A stretch of 56,165 nt of DNA from positions 1 to 56,165 of the forward strand of contig JAMPGE010000009.1 of NCBI GenBank assembly GCA_023664085.1, read 5' to 3'. The notes below the pieces were generated by a model that did no database searches, had not been told where the DNA came from, and saw only the letters and a program-made list of their open reading frames with translations. Shown here in pieces: positions 8,002 through 16,386 of this stretch; the first letter of the stretch is position 1; each line of letters opens with the position of its first letter. Made by a program: the position numbers and the translations under genes. The stretch comes from Muribaculum sp. GTDB lineage: Bacteria > Bacteroidota > Bacteroidia > Bacteroidales > Muribaculaceae.

Positions 8002-10206
8002 ATGATACAAACTGTAGTAAAACGCGACGGACGAATCGTTGGCTACAATGAAGAAAAAATCAAGGCCGCCATACGCAAAGCCATGCTCACTACCGATCTC
8101 GGCGAAGACGAAACATTGATTCAGAAAATTACTGATCGGATCGGCATAGGCGGTTCAGAGCGGATGACTGTGGAAGAAATCCAGGATAAGGTGGAGATAG
8201 AGCTTATGAAGTCTTCCCGTAAAGACGTGGCCAAACGATATATCGCCTACAGAGACCAACGCTCCATTGCCCGCCGGGCTAAGACGCGTGATATCTTTCT
8301 TGAAATTATCGAAGCCAAAAATAACGATATTACCCGCGAGAACGCCAACATGAACACGGATTCACCGGCAGGTATGATGATGAAATTCGCCAGTGAAACC
8401 ACCAAACCGTTTGTTGACGATTACCTCTTGAGTGCCGACGTAAAAAGAGCCGTGAAGAGTAATTATATTCATATCCACGACAAAGACTACTACCCCACCA
8501 AGAGTCTGACATGCGTGCAACATCCTCTCGACCGTATTCTCACGCGTGGTTTCGTTGCCGGCCACGGCGAATCCCGCCCGGCAAAAAGGATCGAAACTGC
8601 CAGCGTCATTGCATGTATTTCACTTGAGACCGCCCAGAATGAGATGCATGGCGGTCAGGCAATCCCAGCATTCGACTTCTATCTCGCACCCTTCGTAAGA
8701 AGTTCCTTCGTGGAAGAGATCAAAACGATCGAACAGCTTCAAGGCATTTCGTTATCACATCTCTATGATGCGGAGATCGATGATTTTATCAAAACTGACC
8801 TGACAGGGCTGCAGGGCGATGACAGATACGTACAGCATGCCATAAACAAAACCGTAGGTCGGGTGCATCAAGCCATGGAAGCATTTATCCACAACATGAA
8901 TACCATCCATTCAAGAGGTGGAAACCAAGTGGTGTTTTCTTCTATAAATTACGGCACGGATACTTCAGCCGAAGGCCGGTGCGTAATTCGGGAAATCCTC
9001 AACTCCACTTATGAAGGAGTGGGCAACGGAGCCACGGCAATCTTCCCTATCCAGATATGGAAGAAGAAGAAGGGTGTTAACTATATGCCCGAGGACCGCA
9101 ACTATGACCTTTACAAACAGGCCTGTAAAGTGACTGCCCGCAGATTTTTCCCAAATTTCCTCAACTTGGACGCATCCTACAATCAAAGCTCTGACTGGAA
9201 GCCGGAAGATCCCAAAAGATATATTCATGAGGTTGCTACGATGGGTTGTCGCACCCGAGTGTTTGAAAATCGCTATGGCGAGAAGACCTCCATCGGTAGA
9301 GGAAATATCTCCTTCACCACTATAAATATCGTGCGGTTGGCACTTGAAGTGATGAATATTAAGGATTACAACGAACGCATCGAAATGTTTTTCCGTCATC
9401 TCGACTCAATGCTCGATCTCACGGCACGCCAGCTCGACGAACGCTTCCAATTCCAGAAAACCGCCCTTGCAAAACAGTTCCCTCTCGTGATGGGTGTGCT
9501 CTGGAACCACACCGAAGATCTCAAGCCCAACGATACTATCGAAAACGTCATCAATCAGGGCACCCTTGGCATCGGATTTATCGGACTGGCAGAATGTCTG
9601 ATTGCACTGACAGGAAAGCATCACGCAGAAAGCGAGGATTCTCAGAATTTGGGTCTGCGCATCGTCAGCCACATGCGCAGCCGCGCCAACGAATACAGTG
9701 AAACCTACGGTCACAACTACTCTATCCTTGCCACTCCCGCTGAAGGCCTTTCCGGCAGATTCACAAAAAAAGACCGACAGACCTTCGGAGAAATCAAAGG
9801 TATCACTGACAAGGACTACTATACCAACTCCAACCACGTGCCCGTGTATTACCACTGTTCACCCCGCCATAAAGCAAAGGTGGAGGCTCCGTACCACGAA
9901 CTTACCCGCGGCGGACATATCTTCTATGTGGAACTCGACGGCGACGCCACCCATAATGAAAAGGCAATCATGGATATTGTGGCTCTCATGGATAAATATG
10001 ATATGGGTTACGGCTCTGTGAACCATAACCGCAACCATTGTCCTGCCTGCGGTTATGAAAACGCCGATACAAATATGACTGACTGTCCAAAATGCGGCAC
10101 ACGATTCGAAACGATACAGCGGATCACCGGTTACCTTGTAGGTACCACCGACCGCTGGAACTCCGGTAAGCTTGCTGAACTTCGCGACCGTGTTGTCCAT
10201 AAATAA
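8002..10206 (+). CDS. nrdD: anaerobic (class III) ribonucleoside-triphosphate reductase
   Basis: NrdD reduces ribonucleoside triphosphates to deoxynucleotides with a glycyl radical under anoxia. The 734 residues are normal length. An ATP-cone allosteric domain occupies about residues 1-95 (VVKRDGRIVGYNEEKIKAAIRK). The ten-stranded barrel core follows. The zinc site is the C-terminal pair CPACG and CPKCG. The glycyl-radical motif RITGYL lies 20-odd residues from the end, with the radical glycine at about 710. NrdG starts directly after the stop, so the enzyme and its activase are co-made. The gene has its own promoter (7892-7922) and an upstream 17-bp repeat pair. A MITE-like copy lies on either side of the operon. 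Confidence 0.97.
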   Translation: MIQTVVKRDGRIVGYNEEKIKAAIRKAMLTTDLGEDETLIQKITDRIGIGGSERMTVEEIQDKVEIELMKSSRKDVAKRYIAYRDQRSIARRAKTRDIFLEIIEAKNNDITRENANMNTDSPAGMMMKFASETTKPFVDDYLLSADVKRAVKSNYIHIHDKDYYPTKSLTCVQHPLDRILTRGFVAGHGESRPAKRIETASVIACISLETAQNEMHGGQAIPAFDFYLAPFVRSSFVEEIKTIEQLQGISLSHLYDAEIDDFIKTDLTGLQGDDRYVQHAINKTVGRVHQAMEAFIHNMNTIHSRGGNQVVFSSINYGTDTSAEGRCVIREILNSTYEGVGNGATAIFPIQIWKKKKGVNYMPEDRNYDLYKQACKVTARRFFPNFLNLDASYNQSSDWKPEDPKRYIHEVATMGCRTRVFENRYGEKTSIGRGNISFTTINIVRLALEVMNIKDYNERIEMFFRHLDSMLDLTARQLDERFQFQKTALAKQFPLVMGVLWNHTEDLKPNDTIENVINQGTLGIGFIGLAECLIALTGKHHAESEDSQNLGLRIVSHMRSRANEYSETYGHNYSILATPAEGLSGRFTKKDRQTFGEIKGITDKDYYTNSNHVPVYYHCSPRHKAKVEAPYHELTRGGHIFYVELDGDATHNEKAIMDIVALMDKYDMGYGSVNHNRNHCPACGYENADTNMTDCPKCGTRFETIQRITGYLVGTTDRWNSGKLAELRDRVVHK

Positions 10207-10692
10207 ATGGTCTATAAAGATATCCCCAATTCATTACGGGTATTGGATATCCGGCGTGGGACCACTGTAGATGGGCCCGGATTCCGCACATCCATATATT
10301 TCGCAGGATGCAACCACGCCTGCCCCGGTTGCCATAACCCTGAATCCTGGGATTTCAACGGTGGAGAAGAAATGACCATCGAAGAAATCATGACAGTCAT
10401 CAAGGAAGAGGATTTCGACGTTACGTTCTCCGGAGGCGACCCTCTAATGCATCCGGAAGAAATAGCTCTGCTTGCAAAAGAAATTAATTCTATCGGCCAT
10501 ACCGTATGGCTATATACGGGATATACTATAGAAGAAATACTCCAAACCCCTCGTTTGAGTATTCCCTTACCCTACATAGAAGCCATTGTGGAAGGGCCGT
10601 TCATTGAATCACTCAAGGATCCTGATCTGCTATTTAGGGGAAGTTCAAATCAACGCATTATAATGACTCGGGATTTAAAAACCGACTTATAA
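10207..10692 (+). CDS. nrdG: anaerobic ribonucleotide reductase activating protein (radical SAM)
   Basis: NrdG uses a 4Fe-4S cluster and S-adenosylmethionine to make the glycyl radical on NrdD. The 161-residue protein is typical length. The cluster cysteines are in AGCNHACPGCHNPESWDF (CxxxCxxC) near residues 30-42, and the SAM-binding glycine motif is TFSGGDPLMHPEE. The ATG follows the nrdD TAA with no gap. The stop (10690-10692) is 8 bases before the second MITE-like copy. Confidence 0.96.
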   Translation: MVYKDIPNSLRVLDIRRGTTVDGPGFRTSIYFAGCNHACPGCHNPESWDFNGGEEMTIEEIMTVIKEEDFDVTFSGGDPLMHPEEIALLAKEINSIGHTVWLYTGYTIEEILQTPRLSIPLPYIEAIVEGPFIESLKDPDLLFRGSSNQRIIMTRDLKTDL

Positions 10693-10700
10693 AGTAAGAA

Positions 10701-10848
10701 TAATGTCACTAAATTAAGGACTGTCGGGGATCGCTTCGTAGAGGCGGGATTCGTGGTTAACCCCAGACTTTAGCCTGGGGATCGGCAAGATTAATAAAAT
10801 GAGCCTCGAAGAGGCGATGTAGTGAGAACTCTTATTTTAGTGACATTA
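10701..10848 (-). mobile_element. MITE-like element, copy 2 (148 bp), inverted relative to copy 1
   Basis: The ends TAATGTCACTAAA (10701-10713) and TTTAGTGACATTA (10836-10848) are a perfect 13-bp inverted repeat. The flanks are a perfect 10-bp duplication AAAGTAAGAA at 10691-10700 and 10849-10858. Its reverse complement aligns with the element at 7539-7657 over nearly the whole length. The difference is an extra internal module of about 30 bases that includes a CCCCAG...CTGGGG hairpin and GGTTAACCACG. It carries no gene. As with copy 1, it lies between a stop codon (nrdG) and the downstream terminator-like hairpin. Confidence 0.88.
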
Positions 10849-10876
10849 AAAGTAAGAACTAGCGAAATACAACAGT

Positions 10877-10927
10877 AAATATCCCTTTGCGATGCAATGT
10901 CATATACGGCAGCACAAAGGGATATTT
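10877..10927 (+). terminator. inverted repeat after nrdG, probable terminator
   Basis: AAATATCCCTTTG (10877-10889) and CAAAGGGATATTT (10915-10927) pair perfectly over 13 bp around a 25-base loop. The next bases are A/T-rich rather than a clean T-run. Position fits the end of the nrdDG transcript, displaced by the MITE-like insertion. Confidence 0.55.
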
Positions 10928-10955
10928 CAATTTAAATAAATATTTTATTTAAAAA

Positions 10956-10984
10956 TTTAGTACTATGTATTGCATAGTACTAAA
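10956..10984. promoter_or_regulatory. operator-like palindrome over the -33 box
   Basis: TTTAGTACTATG (10956-10967) and CATAGTACTAAA (10973-10984) are perfect 12-bp arms around TATTG. The TTG of the spacer and right arm (10970-10972) is itself the -33 element of the promoter below, so a bound protein would block RNA polymerase. The best candidate is the PadR-family protein encoded two genes on. PadR-type sites are often short dyads with ATGT/ACAT-like half sites, which this resembles; the link is inference. Confidence 0.65.
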
Positions 10985-11000
10985 ATTTTATATAATTTTG
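10970..11000 (+). promoter_or_regulatory. promoter of the barrel-PadR-PspC operon
   Basis: TTG at 10970-10972, a 20-base spacer and TAATTTTG at 10993-11000. Expected start near 11006, leaving a leader of about 95 bases in which no gene or clear structure was seen. Confidence 0.8.
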
Positions 11001-11100
11001 TTGCGTCGTTAGAACGAATCCTCTCCTATTCGATGGTCAACGTCGCCAAAATATACTTGATTATTCACACTTTAAACCTTCAACGCTAAACTTAATAAAC

Positions 11101-13368
11101 ATGATTACTAATGGTTTGAAATCCCTCATTACCCGTTTGCTACCCGGGATTGTAGCTCTGTTGCCCTTTTCAATTTTGGCCCAAAGCTCAGAGCTGACAG
11201 ATTCTTTGGCAAATGAAATTCCTTCGTATACAGATCTGGAAGAACTCGTGGTAAAAGCCAACTCTCCCCTTCTTAAATCAGACGGCAATAAACTTGAATA
11301 TAACGTAGACGAGGATCCGGCCGCTTCCGGCTCTTCCGTATTGGATATCCTTAGGAAAACACCACTCATTACCGTAGACGGACAGGATAACATTAAAGTC
11401 AACGGCAAAAGCAATTACAAACTTCTCATCAACGGCAAGGAAGAACCAATGGTGAGTCAAAACGCTTCTATAATTTTCAAAAACATGCCCGCTCAGGCAG
11501 TAAGTAAAATCGAGGTTATCACAGACCCGGGTGCAAAATATGACGCAGAAGGTGTAGGCGGAGTGCTCAACATCATCACTACACGCCAACAAAAGGGTAA
11601 CGACGGCTACAACGGTCAACTTTCTCTTTCTTTCGGCCGCCAAAACAACTATGTCTCCGCCTACGGCACATTAAAAAAGCATAACGTTACCCTTAGTGCC
11701 AACGTGACTTATTCCGATGGCCATCTCTTCCCCCAACACCAGGAAAAAAGCGGTGAAAACAAATATTTCAGAGATTCCCCCGTGGCTTTTATGAAAACCT
11801 GGGAGAAAAACAAGATGAGCTACTCCTTCACCTACGGCACTCTCTCAGCTTCTTGGGAACCAAATGAATCCAATCTTTTTACTGCATCCGCAAGTGTGAC
11901 CTCCATCGGTGCTGATATAAAAAATTATCTCACATATTCCCGTTCGTACAATTCAATGGGAGACTTATTAAATGGAGCTGATCAAAGCATTACTGGAGAT
12001 TTAAACAATGTTTATCTCAGTGCCAACGCTTCATATCAGCACAACTTCCGTCCGCAAAACAATTTCTTAACTATTTCATATCTCTTCAGCTTCGGCAAAA
12101 ATCACCTTAACTTCTTATCGGACTATGAACGAACGATAAATATGTATGATGTATGGAAATACCTTTCGAGCAACAATAAAAATCTAAGCCGAGAACATAC
12201 CGTGCAGGGAGATTACACCAACGGTTTCGGCACAGATAAGCATCTGCTTGAGACCGGTGTGAAAGGTATTTTCCGCCGCAACGGCAGCTTCAGCTATCAG
12301 ATGCAGGGAAATGCAATGGAAAATCTGACCAACGTGCCCGGTGCGGATCAGGTCTTCTCCCAATATCAAGACATTTATGCAGCATACGCATCCTACACCG
12401 GGAGTTTCGGAATATTTTCCACCAGAGCAGGTATACGTTACGAACATACCGATATGGGAATGAAATTCAGAGTAGGATCCACTCCTAGTTTTAATCGAAG
12501 TCTGGACAATATTGTGCCCAATGCATCATTGACCTACTCATTTAACTCGGCCACGAATCTACGTCTGGCATACAACATGAAAATAACCCGCCCCAACATA
12601 GAGCAGGTAAACCCCTTTGAGACCACTCTGAGAGGTCAAAACATCAGAAAAGGCAATCCTAATCTTTCCAGTGAAAAAAACAATACGGTAAGTTTTACTT
12701 TCTCTAAATTCGGCCGACTCTTAGGAGGCAACATCGGAATCGAATACAGCAACACCAACAATGCAATATCTGAATTCACCTATTTAAAGGATGGATATGT
12801 GGTGACTACTTCCGACAACATCGGCAGCGAACAGGAACTGGCATTGACCGGATTTCTCAATTGGAATATCCTTTCTGGAATGACTGCCAATGTCAGTGGC
12901 AGACTTAATTATAATATTCTCAAAGCTCCGGGATTGTCTTTGAAAAAGTATGGTTGGGGCGGAGATATTAACGCATCGTGGACTTATCGCTTTAATGACA
13001 ACACACTCTCAGCCTTCGGCGGATGGTCCGCCCGGGATATAAATATTCAAAGATACAACTCCGGTTGGCATTATTACGGGCTGTCGGCCGGAAGAGATTT
13101 TCTGAAGAACAAATCCCTCAACATCACCCTCTCGGCCATGAACATGTTTGAAGACCGAATAAGTTTTTTAATTGTATCTACCACCAAAGATGTGGATTTC
13201 CGCCAACAGATTAAAATGCCGGTATGGAACGTAGGATTAACCATATCCTGGAAATTCGGTAACAATCAGGCACAAGTAAAGCAAACCGAAAACCAAATTG
13301 TCAATGATGACAACGCTTCCTCCGGATCCGGAAAAAGCAAAGGTGGACAAGGAGGAATCTCACTTTAA
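11101..13368 (+). CDS. TonB-receptor-like outer membrane beta-barrel protein
   Basis: The 755-residue protein has a signal peptide (about residues 1-26, ending ILAQ) and a plug-like domain (about 45-165) with LEELVVKANSPLLKSDG, VNGKSNYKLLINGKE and the GVGGVLNIITTR motif. A long series of alternating aromatic/polar beta strands continues to about residue 725. It resembles the outer-membrane beta-barrel family 3 group (PF14905-like). Two details differ from common receptors: there is no carboxypeptidase-regulatory-like domain before the plug, and after the last strand (GLTISWKFGNN) there is a Gly/Ser/Lys tail. The substrate is unknown. It is first in an operon with padR (44-base gap) and the PspC gene. 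The operator-like palindrome on the promoter suggests repression. Confidence 0.85.
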   Translation: MITNGLKSLITRLLPGIVALLPFSILAQSSELTDSLANEIPSYTDLEELVVKANSPLLKSDGNKLEYNVDEDPAASGSSVLDILRKTPLITVDGQDNIKVNGKSNYKLLINGKEEPMVSQNASIIFKNMPAQAVSKIEVITDPGAKYDAEGVGGVLNIITTRQQKGNDGYNGQLSLSFGRQNNYVSAYGTLKKHNVTLSANVTYSDGHLFPQHQEKSGENKYFRDSPVAFMKTWEKNKMSYSFTYGTLSASWEPNESNLFTASASVTSIGADIKNYLTYSRSYNSMGDLLNGADQSITGDLNNVYLSANASYQHNFRPQNNFLTISYLFSFGKNHLNFLSDYERTINMYDVWKYLSSNNKNLSREHTVQGDYTNGFGTDKHLLETGVKGIFRRNGSFSYQMQGNAMENLTNVPGADQVFSQYQDIYAAYASYTGSFGIFSTRAGIRYEHTDMGMKFRVGSTPSFNRSLDNIVPNASLTYSFNSATNLRLAYNMKITRPNIEQVNPFETTLRGQNIRKGNPNLSSEKNNTVSFTFSKFGRLLGGNIGIEYSNTNNAISEFTYLKDGYVVTTSDNIGSEQELALTGFLNWNILSGMTANVSGRLNYNILKAPGLSLKKYGWGGDINASWTYRFNDNTLSAFGGWSARDINIQRYNSGWHYYGLSAGRDFLKNKSLNITLSAMNMFEDRISFLIVSTTKDVDFRQQIKMPVWNVGLTISWKFGNNQAQVKQTENQIVNDDNASSGSGKSKGGQGGISL

Positions 13369-13412
13369 GAGTCCATCTCATAAATCACTTTCAAATATTC
13401 CAAAGCATTTAA

Positions 13413-13757
13413 ATGAATCAATCAGAAATCAACAACATACAGTCGCAGATGCGCAAAGGAATGTTGGAATACTGCGTGCTGCTTAAGTTAAGCCATGGCA
13501 AGTACTATCCATCCGACATTCTCAACGCTCTGAAGGATGCCAACCTAATCGTGGTGGAGGGCACTCTGTATACTTTGCTCAACAGATTGCGCAGAGAGGG
13601 GAAGCTGGATTATGAATGGGTTGAGTCACCCAAAGGGCCTCCCAGAAAGTATTTTTTTATGACTGAGGATGGATATGAGGTGCTCAGCATTATGCAACAG
13701 TGCTGGCTCAGCATCTCAACCTCAATCCAACATCTAAGTGATCCCAAAAAAGACTGA
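13413..13757 (+). CDS. PadR-family transcriptional regulator
   Basis: The 114-residue protein is a compact winged-helix repressor of the PadR type. The diagnostic region is LEYCVLLKLSHGKYYPSDILNALK, the recognition helix VVEGTLYTLLNRLRREGKLDYEW and the wing ESPKGPPRKYFFMTEDG, followed by a short dimerisation helix. PadR-type regulators are often co-transcribed with their targets and with PspC/HAAS-like membrane proteins. Here it sits between a barrel gene and a PspC gene with gaps of 44 and 30 bases. It is the obvious candidate to bind the palindrome at 10956-10984. The signal it responds to cannot be read from the sequence. Confidence 0.9.
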   Translation: MNQSEINNIQSQMRKGMLEYCVLLKLSHGKYYPSDILNALKDANLIVVEGTLYTLLNRLRREGKLDYEWVESPKGPPRKYFFMTEDGYEVLSIMQQCWLSISTSIQHLSDPKKD

Positions 13758-13787
13758 CTTCATTATTCCAATTCATACTAAAACCAT

Positions 13788-15017
13788 ATGAAACGTACAT
13801 ACTCTATAAATATATCCGGAGAGCCCTTCATTATCGACGAGGATGCTTACGAATTACTCACCGACTATCTCTCGGCCCTGCGTCATTCTTTTGAGAAATA
13901 TCCGGAAGGCGCCAATATTATTGAAGATATAGAGGCTCGTATCTCAGAAATTTACTGTGAGCTCCGTGAAGAAGGCTATAAAATTATCACATTGAAAGAT
14001 GTGGAAGAAGTTATTGCTCGTATTGGCAGACCCGAAGAAATTATTACCGTTGCCGAGACGAATGTGAATGCAGAGTCCGAAACCTACAATTCCATCGGTA
14101 GTAAGGATGAGCAAGAAAATGTAACACCCCCTCCATTCAATTCAGACGAATTCGAACTAACCGAAGGAGCTAAATCCAAACGATTGTACCGCGACACGAA
14201 AGACAAAGTACTCGGAGGAGTTTGTTCCGGCTTGGCACATTACGTTGGTATTGATCCGGTATGGATCCGACTTATAATGGTGCTATTGTTTTTCCTTTCC
14301 ACTTCCACTATATTTGTGGTCTACATAGTACTATGGATCGCAATGCCTCCGGCGAACACTCCTTTACGCCGCCTGCAAATGTATGGAAAATCCCAATCGA
14401 TTCAAAATATTGGAAAGATGGTTTCCAGTATGTTTGACAATTCAACCAACAGGGATTCCGGCAGCGGTCAAAGCACATTTACCAGGATTCTTTCGGTTTT
14501 GGCAAAGATCTTCATGGTGATGCTTTCGTTAGTGGCAGTTCCTGTATTAATAGCCATGGCTTCTGCCTTTGTTGCAAGTCTTGGTATGCTGATTCTTTCC
14601 CCTTTCAATGTAGAGAATTTCATTTTGAAAATTTTCGGCGAGCAAATCAACGGACCAGAGAATGTGGTGCTTCTGTCGTTGGCTTCAATGGGAGGATCGG
14701 TGGCACTGGGCATACCGTGCGCGCTTGTGATATGGTGCACAGGCACAATGTTTTTCCGCAATTGGAATATCACTCGTCAATGGGGTTTGGGTCTGATAAT
14801 AAGCTGGGTCGTAGGTTTGTCTTTAGCTGTCGTAAGCGGTATCGTGTTGGCTGGACAAGGTGTTTTTAATCATACTGATAACTTGTCGGCGGTTCAAGAT
14901 ATAAGAATCGAACAAATCGAAAGCATTGAGGAGACCGCGGAGGAACGGATAGAAAGTATAAATGATGCTGCCGAGAGACTTGCCGACAGTCTTGAGCAAT
15001 TAAACGATCTAAACTGA
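13788..15017 (+). CDS. PspC-domain membrane protein
   Basis: The protein has 409 residues. An N-terminal soluble region (about 1-110) has helical ISEIYCELREEGYKIITLKDVEEVIARIGRPEEI, reminiscent of the HAAS-type domain that accompanies PadR regulators. The PspC domain is at about 138-196, starting KRLYRDTKDKVLGGVCSGLAHYVG and ending VVYIVLWIAMPP. Further transmembrane segments lie at about 237-275, 295-325 and 335-360. The C-terminus (about 367-409) is Glu-rich and probably coiled coil. PspC proteins are tied to envelope stress in proteobacteria, but the function in Bacteroidota is not settled. It ends the operon; a strong hairpin follows. Confidence 0.88.
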   Translation: MKRTYSINISGEPFIIDEDAYELLTDYLSALRHSFEKYPEGANIIEDIEARISEIYCELREEGYKIITLKDVEEVIARIGRPEEIITVAETNVNAESETYNSIGSKDEQENVTPPPFNSDEFELTEGAKSKRLYRDTKDKVLGGVCSGLAHYVGIDPVWIRLIMVLLFFLSTSTIFVVYIVLWIAMPPANTPLRRLQMYGKSQSIQNIGKMVSSMFDNSTNRDSGSGQSTFTRILSVLAKIFMVMLSLVAVPVLIAMASAFVASLGMLILSPFNVENFILKIFGEQINGPENVVLLSLASMGGSVALGIPCALVIWCTGTMFFRNWNITRQWGLGLIISWVVGLSLAVVSGIVLAGQGVFNHTDNLSAVQDIRIEQIESIEETAEERIESINDAAERLADSLEQLNDLN

Positions 15018-15048
15018 GTTTGTCTCATATATAAGTGTTATAATCAGT

Positions 15049-15079
15049 GAAGACATGCCATAAAAATTGGCGTGTCTTC
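15049..15079 (+). terminator. terminator after the PspC gene
   Basis: GAAGACATGCCA (15049-15060) pairs with TGGCGTGTCTTC (15068-15079), 12 bp with one T-G wobble, around a TAAAAAT loop. An A/T-rich but not pure T tail follows. Confidence 0.75.
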
Positions 15080-15100
15080 ATATTATTCATAAATTATTAT

Positions 15101-15108
15101 TAATTTTG
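15101..15108 (+). promoter_or_regulatory. -7 box of the transcript that leads to ftsY
   Basis: TAATTTTG matches TAnnTTTG. At the -33 position (15078-15080) the sequence is TCA, not TTG, so the promoter is incomplete. The start would fall at about 15114-15115, exactly where the self-complementary element begins. Confidence 0.6.
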
Positions 15109-15114
15109 CGGAAT

Positions 15115-15298
15115 GAAGTGATTTAAACTTTTTTCAAATGCAAGATTTATTTACGGATTTTCATTATTTAAGAAGGAGCATAGCGGGCTATTTGACCGAT
15201 GAAATAATGAAAAGATGCCCGAATATTAATGAATATTGCGTTTGAAGAAAACATATTTAAACACTTCTTTAGTTTTCGTAAAAAGTCTAAATCACTTC
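15115..15298 (+). ncRNA. 184-nt self-complementary RNA or leader element before ftsY
   Basis: The first 18 bases (15115-15132) pair with the last 18 (15281-15298) with a single mismatch. Inside, TTCAAATGCAA (15133-15143) pairs with TTGCGTTTGAA (15236-15246). TTTTCATTATTT (15158-15169) pairs perfectly with AAATAATGAAAA (15202-15213). GAAAAC (15247-15252) pairs with GTTTTC (15272-15277), and ATAG/CTAT caps the tip. The whole would be a rod with one side hairpin whose 5' end coincides with the predicted transcription start. The shape recalls 6S RNA or a cis-acting leader. A small transposon remnant is also possible, because AAT flanks both ends. It ends 21 bases before the ftsY ATG and no terminator follows. 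The identity is not established. Confidence 0.5.
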
Positions 15299-15319
15299 AA
15301 TAAATCAAATCAATGCTAA

Positions 15320-16309
15320 ATGGGATTCTTTAAGAAACTTTTCGGAAAAAAAGATAAGAACCAAGAAGAAATAAAGGAAGAAAAAGCCAAGCTCGACTCC
15401 GGCCTTGAAAAGACAAAGACCGGTATGTGGAGCAAAATCACACGTGCCGTAGCTGGAAAATCCAAAATTGACGATGAAGTGCTCGACAATCTTGAAGAGG
15501 TATTCATCACGAGCGATGTAGGAGTGGATACCACCTTGCGTATCATAGAGCGTATCGAAGCAAGAGTGGCACGCGACAAATATGTAGGCACGTCCGAACT
15601 CAACAAGCTTCTGTGCGAGGAAATAACAGACATGCTCGTAAAAGCTGAAGGAAATTCCTTTGAGGCTCCGGCCATTGATGAAAATAAGAAACCTTATGTA
15701 ATAATGGTGGTCGGCGTGAACGGTGTTGGCAAGACCACTACCATAGGCAAACTTGCATATCAGTTTACTCAGGCGGGCAATAAGGTAGTGCTGGGTGCCG
15801 CCGATACTTTTCGTGCCGCCTCTATTCCCCAACTTGAAAAGTGGGGAGAAAGAGTGGGAGTGCCCGTAGTTAAGCAGAAAATGGGCTCCGATCCGGCAGC
15901 CGTGGCTTTCGATACACTCAGCAGCGCCAAGGCCAACGATGCCGATGTGGTGATCATTGACACCGCCGGACGTCTGCACAATCGGGTAGACCTGATGAAC
16001 GAACTTACCAAGATCAAAAAGGTAATGCAAAAGGTGGTGTCGGGTGCTCCTCACGAGGTGCTCCTTGTACTTGACGGATCCACCGGTCAGAATGCTTACG
16101 AACAGGCCAAACAGTTTATCGCTGCCACCGATGTCAATTCCCTTGCAATCACCAAACTTGACGGCACCGCCAAAGGTGGCGTAGTTATTGGCATCAGTGA
16201 GACATTTAAAATTCCCGTGAAGTATATTGGAATTGGAGAGGGCATTGGCGACCTCCAGATTTTCGATCCAGTAGACTTTGTCAACTCTTTATTCGGAGAA
16301 GCTTTATAA
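15320..16309 (+). CDS. ftsY: signal recognition particle receptor FtsY
   Basis: FtsY is the membrane-associated SRP receptor GTPase that delivers nascent membrane proteins to SecYEG. The 329 residues comprise a short Lys/Glu-rich N-terminus (about 1-35; the long acidic A domain of E. coli is absent), the four-helix N domain, and the G domain. GTPase motifs are VVGVNGVGKTTTIGKLA (about 130-146), DTFRAASIPQL, DTAGRLHNR and TKLDGTAKGG. It has its own upstream promoter and the folded element at 15115-15298. RimO follows after 77 bases. From memory, Bacteroidales usually place ftsY directly after rpmB-rpmG-DUF4295; here those genes are about 21 kb away. Confidence 0.97.
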   Translation: MGFFKKLFGKKDKNQEEIKEEKAKLDSGLEKTKTGMWSKITRAVAGKSKIDDEVLDNLEEVFITSDVGVDTTLRIIERIEARVARDKYVGTSELNKLLCEEITDMLVKAEGNSFEAPAIDENKKPYVIMVVGVNGVGKTTTIGKLAYQFTQAGNKVVLGAADTFRAASIPQLEKWGERVGVPVVKQKMGSDPAAVAFDTLSSAKANDADVVIIDTAGRLHNRVDLMNELTKIKKVMQKVVSGAPHEVLLVLDGSTGQNAYEQAKQFIAATDVNSLAITKLDGTAKGGVVIGISETFKIPVKYIGIGEGIGDLQIFDPVDFVNSLFGEAL

Positions 16310-16386
16310 ATTTATCGTCCCCCCTCTCCTCCTTCCATAGAGATTTTTTAGTCGCTCAGCGATCCACAAATTATACTCCTTTATAT

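Noticed and set aside
15138..15245. 35-codon reading frame upstream of ftsY
   Set aside because: It lies wholly inside the self-complementary element, and its bases are accounted for by helix pairing. No ribosome-binding signal or recognisable protein features were seen.
15305..16054. 249-codon open frame antisense to ftsY
   Set aside because: It mirrors FtsY codons; no protein features.
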